Assembly: GCA_902768785.1 (NCBI GenBank) | Contig: CACXMM010000006.1 | Location: 1-64,000, forward strand | From: an uncultured Prevotellaceae bacterium | GTDB lineage: Bacteria > Bacteroidota > Bacteroidia > Bacteroidales > Bacteroidaceae | Reading direction: 5' to 3' | DNA length: 64,000 bases | Shown here: positions 58,533 through 64,000 of the stretch, piece by piece | How the letters are laid out: each line of letters begins with the position of its first letter | Position numbering within the stretch: position 1 is the first letter of the stretch | The notes under the pieces: model-generated | Told to the model about the DNA's origin: nothing | Databases searched by the model: none | Seen by the model: the letters and a program-made list of their open reading frames with translations, nothing else | Translations under genes and position numbers: made by a program

Positions 58533-59294
58533 TTAAAAGGGAAACATATCGCTAATCGTGAGCAGCCCCTCATGCTCCTTGGTATATTCGGCAGCCAATA
58601 CGGCGCCCAAGGCAAAGCCACGGCGGCTATGGGCATCGTGGGTGATGGTGATCATATCAGCATCGCTGTCATAGCGGATGGTATGGATGCCTGGCACCTC
58701 TCCACGGCGGATGCTATCAATGGTCAGTGCATCTGGCAAGCCTGCTGCTGTACCACAGCAGCTTACCGAACCATCAGGATTCACAACCTTCCCCACAACC
58801 CATTCCTTCTTGCGGTCGATGTTCTCGATAATCTGCTCTGCCAACGTGATGGCCGTTCCACTGGGATGGTCGAGTTTATGCACATGGTGCGTCTCCTCCA
58901 TGCTCACCTCATATTGGGGGAACTGATTCATGATCTTTGCCAGGTAACGGTTCACAGCAGAGAAGATGGCCACACCGATAGAGAAGTTGGAAGCCCAGAA
59001 CAGCGTCTTGCCCTCTTTCGAACACATCCTCTTCACATCATCACCATGTTCCTTCATCCATCCTGTACTGCCTGACACCACTTTCACCCCTTTGGCAAAA
59101 GCCTTCAGATAATTACCATAGGCAGCCTGCGGTGCCGTGAACTCTATCGCCACATCAGCCGAGGCGAAAGCATCACTTTCGAACTCCTCCTGATTGTCGA
59201 TGTCAATAATACTTACGATCTCATGGCCGCGGTTTTTGGCGATCTCTTCAATCATCTTGCCCATCTTACCGTAGCCGATTAAAGCTATCTTCAT
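58533..59294 (-). CDS. dapB: 4-hydroxy-tetrahydrodipicolinate reductase
   Basis: 253 residues from ATG 59294, chosen because MKIALIGYGKMGKMIEE is the canonical NAD(P)H-binding start and because the promoter at 59317-59346 lies downstream of the longer frame's start. Other landmarks: EFTAPQAAYGNYLKAF, VSGSTGWM, NFSIGVAIF, and the substrate motif EETHHVHKLDHPSGTA. It carries out the second step of lysine/diaminopimelate synthesis in the cytoplasm, needed for peptidoglycan. First gene of the operon with lepB, the S26 paralogue and wbqC-like. Confidence 0.96.
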   Translation of the reverse strand: MKIALIGYGKMGKMIEEIAKNRGHEIVSIIDIDNQEEFESDAFASADVAIEFTAPQAAYGNYLKAFAKGVKVVSGSTGWMKEHGDDVKRMCSKEGKTLFWASNFSIGVAIFSAVNRYLAKIMNQFPQYEVSMEETHHVHKLDHPSGTAITLAEQIIENIDRKKEWVVGKVVNPDGSVSCCGTAAGLPDALTIDSIRRGEVPGIHTIRYDSDADMITITHDAHSRRGFALGAVLAAEYTKEHEGLLTISDMFPF

Positions 59295-59316
59295 AATAAT
59301 TGCAATTAATGGTTTG

Positions 59317-59346
59317 CAAAAGTAGTGTAAATCAGTCACATATCAA
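59317..59346 (-). promoter_or_regulatory. Promoter of the dapB operon
   Basis: The minus strand reads TTG (59346-59344), a 19-bp spacer, and TACTTTTG (59324-59317). Predicted start near 59311, 17 nt before the dapB ATG. Confidence 0.75.
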
Positions 59347-59405
59347 AATAAATACATCTTTTTTAAACATAATTGCAATTTTAATATGATTCCTAACAGG
59401 AAAAG

Positions 59406-59438
59406 AAAAAAGGATTTGTCTCCCGACAAATCCTTTTT
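59406..59438. terminator. Perfect terminator hairpin (GTC-TCCC-GAC loop)
   Basis: AAAAAGGATTTGTC pairs with GACAAATCCTTTTT around TCCC. It is followed by T-rich sequence on either strand. On the minus strand it would end the small transcript starting near 59621. Confidence 0.88.
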
Positions 59439-59621
59439 ATTCTCAACAATTTAACTTTGTAGTATTGAAAAGCTATTATTCTTTGCAATATCAAAACTGT
59501 TCTGCATAACACATTGTTTCTTTTAAACTAACTGCTAAAACGAATTCCCGACAAAACTTGGTCAATTGTGATATCTTTAGTCTAATCTTCACTTTCGGAA
59601 GACGATCGAACTATCTTAATT
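59407..59621 (-). ncRNA. Candidate small RNA of about 215 nt
   Basis: It is bounded by a consensus promoter (59628-59659) and a strong terminator (59406-59438). The longest reading frame I find inside is 7 codons. Internal sequence TCTTCCGAAAGTGAAGA can form a hairpin near the 5' end. Its 3' part (AATAGCTTTTCAATACT, then AGTTAA, then a GTC-loop terminator) resembles the 3' untranslated region of the 78-residue peptide gene at 60024. It could be an independent sRNA or the remnant of a duplicated peptide gene. Confidence 0.5.
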
Positions 59622-59627
59622 CCGGTG

Positions 59628-59659
59628 CAAAGATATAACCTTTCCAGATTCCCTCCAAA
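59628..59659 (-). promoter_or_regulatory. Consensus promoter of the candidate small RNA
   Basis: The minus strand reads TTTG (59659-59656), a 20-bp spacer, and TATCTTTG (59635-59628), an exact match to the group's consensus. Confidence 0.75.
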
Positions 59660-59797
59660 GCTTTTTGACAGAAAATCAAGCGCTTCTACAAAACGCACCC
59701 CATTTTGCTACAATTCGAACCCTTCCCCCCTAAACGCACTTTTTGACACTAAAAACACCCCTTAACGGGGCAAAAAACCATCTGATATGTCGGTTTT

Positions 59798-59841
59798 GTT
59801 ACCTACAGGGGGTCATTATGTTACCTCAGGGGTATCATTTG
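59798..59841. repeat. 22-bp tandem repeat, two units, with degenerate flank
   Basis: GTTACCTACAGGGGGTCATT starts at 59798 and GTTACCTCAGGGGTATCATT at 59820, a period of 22 bp. The preceding 59730-59790 holds CCTAAACGCACTTTTTGACA, similar to units of the array at 63286. Confidence 0.65.
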
Positions 59842-59847
59842 TAGAAA

Positions 59848-59880
59848 AAATAGAGCTTGTCCTCCCGACAAGCTCTATTT
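59848..59880. terminator. Perfect 14-bp terminator hairpin after the peptide gene
   Basis: AAATAGAGCTTGTC pairs exactly with GACAAGCTCTATTT around CTCCC; T-rich on the minus strand. It ends the LRR-peptide transcript and shares loop and 3' flank with the hairpin at 59406. Confidence 0.88.
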
Positions 59881-60023
59881 CACAATTAACTCAAGTATTG
59901 AAAAGCTATTTACTATTTTTCAGTCTATTACATAAAACAAAACTAACAAAACTAAATCATTCTATATTTATCATCTATGGAAAAACACCTAATTATATAG
60001 TAATACATACTGACGTAATTGAA

Positions 60024-60260
60024 TTACCAATCAAAGTCGCCCCAAAGGTCAAGTTCCTTGGCAGTGGACGCAGGACCTTCATCACCTCCCACTTCTGTGA
60101 CATTCGATGGAAGACCAGCATCTGTATTCGGATTTTCTGTATAGAAATTACCATCATTGTTACCATCAATGACACCTTTTCTTATTATACTGGCACATAT
60201 CATACCTTCTGCCTCTGCTCCAATGATATCCGTAACAGGGCACATATATATTTTTTTCAT
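60024..60260 (-). CDS. 78-residue peptide with conserved-looking ends, behind the LRR gene
   Basis: It begins MKKIYMCPVTDIIGAEAEGM, continues ICASIIRKGV and ends AKELDLWGDFDW. There is no signal peptide or membrane segment. The layout (MKK-x-Y-x-x-P, a Met-Ile-Cys-Ala-Ser core, a Gly/Asn/Asp-rich middle, and an acidic/aromatic tail) resembles short unnamed Bacteroidota peptides. It starts 13 nt after the stop of the BspA-like gene, so it is co-transcribed, and a perfect terminator follows about 145 bp downstream. Function unknown. Confidence 0.6.
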   Translation of the reverse strand: MKKIYMCPVTDIIGAEAEGMICASIIRKGVIDGNNDGNFYTENPNTDAGLPSNVTEVGGDEGPASTAKELDLWGDFDW

Positions 60261-60273
60261 CTCAAATTCTTCT

Positions 60274-62361
60274 TTAACGTACTACAATCTTTTTCCCATT
60301 CACTACATAAATACCCTTCGACATACCTTGCAAGGAACCCTTTCCTACCACTTGTCCATTCAGGTTATAGATTATACTGGTTCCTACCTGCTCAATTGAA
60401 GTATTTGCGATACCTGTTGCAATGCCAAAATCGTCATTGAACACATTGTGATTGATAATCGAGAAATCCATATCCATGAATTTGGCACCGGCATCTTCCA
60501 ATTCGTTTGACACTATCACAATTGAAGTAAACTGTTTCCAGTTCTTTTTGGTAGTTCCAGCCGATTTAGTATAATAGAAACCCAATGTTTCCGGGCGATT
60601 TGTGTACATGCCCAAATAATAGCAATGTTCAGGAAGGTAGTCTCCTTCTTCTATGTATGTTCCTACAAAGGTATATGCGTCCGACTTTATTATTGCATTA
60701 CCTTCTTTCAGGTCACCAAGCACAGTTGACGGTTGTTCTGTACTAATGACATTATTTGCTTCCTCAACAGAAACACCGGCTATAGTGCGATAAACAGCAG
60801 TTTCCCCTTCACCAACAGGAACAGACCGAACTCCCGGATGAATCATGTAAGGATGGCCTTTTATGATATATGTGTTACCATCTTCATTTGCATCATGATC
60901 AACAGGTACTACGGCACGATCATTAAAAGTAATCTTTAATACAGTTTTGCCATCACTATTCGTAGAACGTTCCACACCGGTAAACTCACGAACATCAGTA
61001 CCATTTCCATATGCTGTCATCAGCTGATTATACGATAAGTTGAAAGGGAATACAGCAGAATACCAGCGGCTTTCTATCATACGCTTATCAGGCCAGGTCT
61101 TCTCTTCAAGGTCACCAGCAGCGAACATGAAATTGTGCCAACCATTGAATGACTGATAATTAGCGCTTCCTTGAGGGACAACTGCCGGATCCAAAAGATA
61201 ACAATACTGGTTAAACATTCCTTCTGGATTTTTGAAATAACGATGACCGTCCATTACTACCCAACTATCGGAATTAAACATACCGAGCGCACCCATGTCA
61301 TCAGTTTTGATACCATAAGTATGCAATTTCTTCTTTACATCATCAGAATTGAGATTATTCAACTCATCAAGTGTCAAATCATTAAGAGCTCTTAAGAATG
61401 GATTTACGCAGTACTTATAAGCATCTGAATTATTTGGTATATGCAAGCGAGCAGGATGTTTTACATAAGAATGATTAGACTTCCAATCATCAATGGTTAC
61501 TGTTCCATCTTCAAAATAACTAATTCCATCATAAGTTAGCTCTTCATTAAAAGAGCCATCAAATGTCTCAACATGATTACCTAATACATAAACATCTTCA
61601 AGCTTATCATTTTTCTGAAATGCACTATTACCAATATAGTTTACATTTGCTGGGACAGTAACCGATTTTAAAGCATGATTATATGCAAAAGCACTATTTT
61701 CAATCCTTTGCAAAGAATTAGGGAAATGAATTGTTTCCAATGGTGGAGCTGGTTCACTTATTGTTCCCGCAAAAGCACTTGGTCCAATAGTAGTTACACC
61801 TTCAGGTATTCTGACCTTACTTAGATTAGAAGCATTCTTAAATGTATTTGCAGGTATTGTGGTAAAACCGGATTTATTAGTATCATCACGTTCCAACATA
61901 ATGACCTCTTCTATCACCTTGTTATCCTCAAACATTCCCTTTGTTTCATCATGAGGAATCCCATTAGTGTTCTTTGGAAACACAAAGTATTTTAAGTGAA
62001 TTAACCCCGTACCATCAGTAGCATTGGTCATTAAAGCCAAATCAGAATAATTATCTAATTCTGCATCGCCCATATCTAATCGTTGTAATTTGTCTTTAAA
62101 AAGTGAATTCGAGCTATTACCCATCAAAGCAGCCATTTCATCATGGGATAATTTATACCCATTTGTTGTGATAATTTTTAATGAAGTGGCATTCTTAACA
62201 TAATCAGGTAAGTCACTCATACTTTCATACCCTTCATCGCCAGAGCTAAAAGTCAGTTCGTACGCACCAGACTCAGACAGTGTCGGTGGTACGACTGTAA
62301 TTCCCGCACGTGCATTCATCGTCGCGATGAGACACACCAATAGTAGTAAATACTTTTGCAT
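60274..62361 (-). CDS. BspA-like leucine-rich-repeat secreted protein
   Basis: 695 residues with signal peptide to ARA (19). LRR_5/BspA-type repeats lie around 160-330 (FTTIPANTFKNASNLSKVRIPEGV, TTIGPSAFAG, LETIHFPNSLQRIENSAFAYNHALKSVTVPANVNYIGNSAFQ). A long region of mixed character follows, then the tail IIYNLNGQVV...KGIYVVNGKKIVV. Such proteins are surface or secreted adhesins or binding proteins in oral and gut Prevotella and Tannerella; the ligand is unknown. The gene looks richer in A+T than the PUL genes. It has its own consensus promoter. Confidence 0.85.
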   Translation of the reverse strand: MQKYLLLLVCLIATMNARAGITVVPPTLSESGAYELTFSSGDEGYESMSDLPDYVKNATSLKIITTNGYKLSHDEMAALMGNSSNSLFKDKLQRLDMGDAELDNYSDLALMTNATDGTGLIHLKYFVFPKNTNGIPHDETKGMFEDNKVIEEVIMLERDDTNKSGFTTIPANTFKNASNLSKVRIPEGVTTIGPSAFAGTISEPAPPLETIHFPNSLQRIENSAFAYNHALKSVTVPANVNYIGNSAFQKNDKLEDVYVLGNHVETFDGSFNEELTYDGISYFEDGTVTIDDWKSNHSYVKHPARLHIPNNSDAYKYCVNPFLRALNDLTLDELNNLNSDDVKKKLHTYGIKTDDMGALGMFNSDSWVVMDGHRYFKNPEGMFNQYCYLLDPAVVPQGSANYQSFNGWHNFMFAAGDLEEKTWPDKRMIESRWYSAVFPFNLSYNQLMTAYGNGTDVREFTGVERSTNSDGKTVLKITFNDRAVVPVDHDANEDGNTYIIKGHPYMIHPGVRSVPVGEGETAVYRTIAGVSVEEANNVISTEQPSTVLGDLKEGNAIIKSDAYTFVGTYIEEGDYLPEHCYYLGMYTNRPETLGFYYTKSAGTTKKNWKQFTSIVIVSNELEDAGAKFMDMDFSIINHNVFNDDFGIATGIANTSIEQVGTSIIYNLNGQVVGKGSLQGMSKGIYVVNGKKIVVR

Positions 62362-62462
62362 GATAGTTGATAATAAAAATGTTGCTGCTCAGAAATTGAG
62401 CGAATAGTTGATAATTGTTAGCGCACACACTAAAACGGCGCATTAAAATTAGAAATCGGCTG

Positions 62463-62494
62463 CAAAAGTAGAATTTGTTTTTGAAATATGCAAA
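62463..62494 (-). promoter_or_regulatory. Consensus promoter of the LRR gene
   Basis: The minus strand reads TTTG (62494-62491), a 20-bp spacer, and TACTTTTG (62470-62463). Predicted start near 62456, leader about 95 nt. Confidence 0.78.
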
Positions 62495-62534
62495 TGAAAA
62501 ATGTTTCAAAAAGTATCAAAAATGTCACATTCTA

Positions 62535-62578
62535 CAAATAATACCCTCTTTTTCGTCAAATAATACCCCTATTTCGTT
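62535..62578. repeat. 22-bp tandem repeat, two units
   Basis: CAAATAATACCCTCTTTTTC begins at 62535 and CAAATAATACCCCTATTTC at 62557, exactly 22 bp apart. It lies just upstream of the LRR promoter. Confidence 0.65.
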
Positions 62579-62648
62579 ATTTTTTGTCGTTCATTTGCAA
62601 CATTAAACGACACTAGTTCGGGAAAAAGTATTTCTTCACGAAGAGGCG

Positions 62649-62732
62649 CAGAGAGCGCGGAGATAATACAGAGGGCTTAGTCCAATCATATTGCAGACTC
62701 TCTGGAAAGACTCTGTGTCCTCCTTGTCTCTG
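62649..62732. repeat. Degenerate inverted repeat of the CAGAG type
   Basis: CAGAGAGCGCGGAG...CAGAG (62649-62673) faces CTCTGTGTCCTCCTTGTCTCTG (62711-62732) as imperfect inverted arms. It is similar in composition to the element at 55906-55999. Confidence 0.45.
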
Positions 62733-62888
62733 CGAGATTTTATTTTTGAGCTTCTCCGTTTACTCCGTTAACTCTGTGTGAGGCGCAGTCAAGATAATTC
62801 GCAAAAAATTAAGGATTGCAAAAGTTCTTTAATTGGAAGAACGGAAAAACTCGGAGTGTATGGAAGTGTCCCAAAGGGTCTTTTAATG

Positions 62889-62974
62889 CAAGTAAAGGCT
62901 GATTGGATTCAAAGTAAAGGTTACTTTAAACTCAAGTAAAGGTTACTTTGAACTCAAGTAAAGGTTACTTGTGG
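62889..62974. repeat. Palindromic 22-bp array (AAAGTAAAGGTTACTTT)
   Basis: Units start at 62889 (degenerate), 62910, 62933 and 62955. The core AAAGTAAAGGTTACTTT is a 17-bp palindrome followed by an AACTC-type 5-bp spacer. Same geometry as arrays 1 and 2 but unrelated sequence. Confidence 0.85.
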
Positions 62975-62982
62975 TTGTTCCT

Positions 62983-63112
62983 GACGTTACTAACACCCTT
63001 TGCGACGTCATCTAAGGCTCATTCCGACGTCACTTTACCCCCTATAGATGACGGCGGAACGAGTGTTAGATGCCGTCGGAACAACTCATAGATACCGTTC
63101 CTTCGAAAATAT
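62983..63112. repeat. 22-bp array with a strand switch (GACGTCATCTA)
   Basis: GACGT units start at 62983, 63004 and 63026. After a switch, the reverse-oriented form starts at 63047 (GATGACGGCGGAAC), 63069 (GATGCCGTCGGAAC) and 63091 (GATACCGTTCC). Spacing is 21-22 bp throughout. Confidence 0.8.
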
Positions 63113-63155
63113 ATGGTTTTTTACTTTGGGAGGTTTTTTGGATCGCCTTCGGCGA

Positions 63156-63238
63156 GAAATCGAACAAAATCTATACAAAATCAAACAAATAATAGTACAG
63201 AGAATGTAAGATTTTGATAAGATTTTGTTCGATTTCTG
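63156..63238. repeat. Inverted-repeat element with 11-bp internal period, copy 2
   Basis: Left arm GAAATCGAACAAAATC plus TATACAAAATC and right arm GATTTTGATAAGATTTTG plus TTCGATTTC are near-perfect complements. The centre has AAACAAATAATAGTA, as in the copy at 52650-52737. Confidence 0.8.
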
Positions 63239-63285
63239 CCCGTAAGGGCACCCCCCCAAAGAAAATATAGTCCTTTTACCTCACA

Positions 63286-63364
63286 AAAACAGTGTTTTCA
63301 CCACCTAAAAACGGTGTTTTTGACCCCTAAAACCTATGTTTTTGGAGTCTAAAAACGCTGTTTT
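63286..63364. repeat. Palindromic 22-bp array (AAAACGGTGTTTT)
   Basis: Units AAAACAGTGTTTT (63286), AAAACGGTGTTTT (63308), AAACCTATGTTTT (63330) and AAAACGCTGTTTT (63352) are exactly 22 bp apart, with spacers rich in CC and GA. Confidence 0.88.
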
Positions 63365-63547
63365 CATGAGACAAAAATGACGAATTTCCACAATGTGCTC
63401 ATAATCAGCAACTTATCAAACCTCGCGAGAATTGCGTTTTTTCGACCGAAAGGACGGTTGGTTCCCCAAACGCCCGCTTTTCGCGTTAAACGAAGTTAAA
63501 TTGTCAAGATCATTCAGGAATTTAACAAATGGAGAGGTGGAATGATA

Positions 63548-64000
63548 TCACTTCTCCGTACCAGATACAGCAAACTCACTGGGATACATACCATATTCAT
63601 CCTTGAAATACTTAGAGAACTTCTTAGGATTATTGAAGCCCACCTCGTATGCTATCTGCGACACCATCTTCGAAGGATCGGCCTCGAGAATCTGCTTAGC
63701 ACGTTTCAGTCGCATGCTGCGAATAAAGATCATAGGCTTCTGTCCTGTGATGGCATACAGTTTACGGTTCAGTCCTGTACGGTGCATATTCAATTCAGCA
63801 GCAAGCTGATCGACGTTGAAATCGGGATTTCCCATGTTCGTGTTCACCACATCGAGTATCTTTTGCAGCAGCTGTTCATCAACGGTAGTGATGGTGATCT
63901 CCTCCGGTTTGACCTCCGTACTCTTCAAGAATCGCCGATGAGATTCTTCCCTGCGTTTCAGCTGTTCACGAATACGGAGACGAAGGATGTCAAAGTTGAA
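63548..64000 (-). CDS. Hybrid two-component regulator, C-terminal part
   Basis: The frame is open to the right edge; 150 residues are visible. It starts within the linker after a receiver domain (FNFDILRLRIREQLKRREESHRR), then has an AraC-family helix-turn-helix: LLQKILDVVNTNMGNPDFNVDQLAAELNMHRTGLNRKLYAITG and RLKRAKQILEADPSKMVSQIAYEVGFNNPKKFSKYFKDEYGMYPSEF. The FNFD...RI linker is typical for HTCS proteins of PULs, so a second glycan locus probably lies to the right. The ATG-less start suggested by a TTG at 63928 is internal. Confidence 0.9.
   Translation of the reverse strand, partial: FNFDILRLRIREQLKRREESHRRFLKSTEVKPEEITITTVDEQLLQKILDVVNTNMGNPDFNVDQLAAELNMHRTGLNRKLYAITGQKPMIFIRSMRLKRAKQILEADPSKMVSQIAYEVGFNNPKKFSKYFKDEYGMYPSEFAVSGTEK

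Overview
The window comes from a Bacteroidota genome, most likely Prevotella or a close relative. The evidence is a SusC/SusD pair, hybrid two-component regulators, promoters of the TTTG-N19/21-TAnnTTTG type, lipoproteins with acidic residues after the lipobox, a BspA-like LRR protein, and a recurrent C-terminal motif of the form YNLxGxRV...KGxYxxNGKK.

Positions 1-49,706, apart from the left edge, form a large polysaccharide utilization locus (PUL). The left arm is on the minus strand and reads leftwards: GH2, GH106 rhamnosidase, SGNH-type acetylesterase, a DUF5703-GH78 fusion, PL1 pectate lyase, a beta-helix surface lipoprotein, SusC and SusD. It ends at a strong bidirectional terminator near 5,027. 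Beyond it lies a second unit with a GH42-like enzyme of unknown family and a GH3. The centre holds a secreted beta-helix protein (+) and a 1,370-residue hybrid two-component sensor (-). The right arm is on the plus strand: TIM-barrel/DUF3826 protein, GH127, a GH141/GH120-like beta-helix enzyme, a second GH78-type rhamnosidase, an unassigned TIM-barrel hydrolase, a GH43-like/GH2 fusion, and a LacZ-type GH2. Three rhamnosidase modules together with a pectate lyase, GH2/GH43/GH127 enzymes and an esterase point to a rhamnose-rich, acetylated pectin such as rhamnogalacturonan with galactose/arabinose side chains. The substrate is inferred. The PUL carries several two-enzyme fusions.

From 49,887 the window passes through a second secreted protein of the same N/C-terminal cassette type, an ECF sigma factor with a 45-codon gene behind it, and a beta-helix/DUF6298 fusion. 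Next comes a housekeeping operon, dapB-lepB-S26 paralogue-wbqC. The S26 paralogue appears to lack both catalytic residues. After that are a possible small RNA, a 78-residue peptide gene behind a BspA-like LRR gene, a 1-kb repeat-filled intergenic region, and the C-terminal end of another hybrid regulator.

The most unusual signals are non-coding. (1) At least seven intergenic tandem arrays of unrelated sequence share a period of about 22 bp, and several are built from 17-bp palindromes plus 5-bp spacers. (2) Four copies of a GC-rich palindromic element occur, three of them inside reading frames that stay open; one pair could fold around a start codon. (3) An exact 14-mer encoding YNKV recurs four times, three times directly before signal peptides. 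(4) Two copies of an inverted-repeat element with 11-bp internal periodicity are present.
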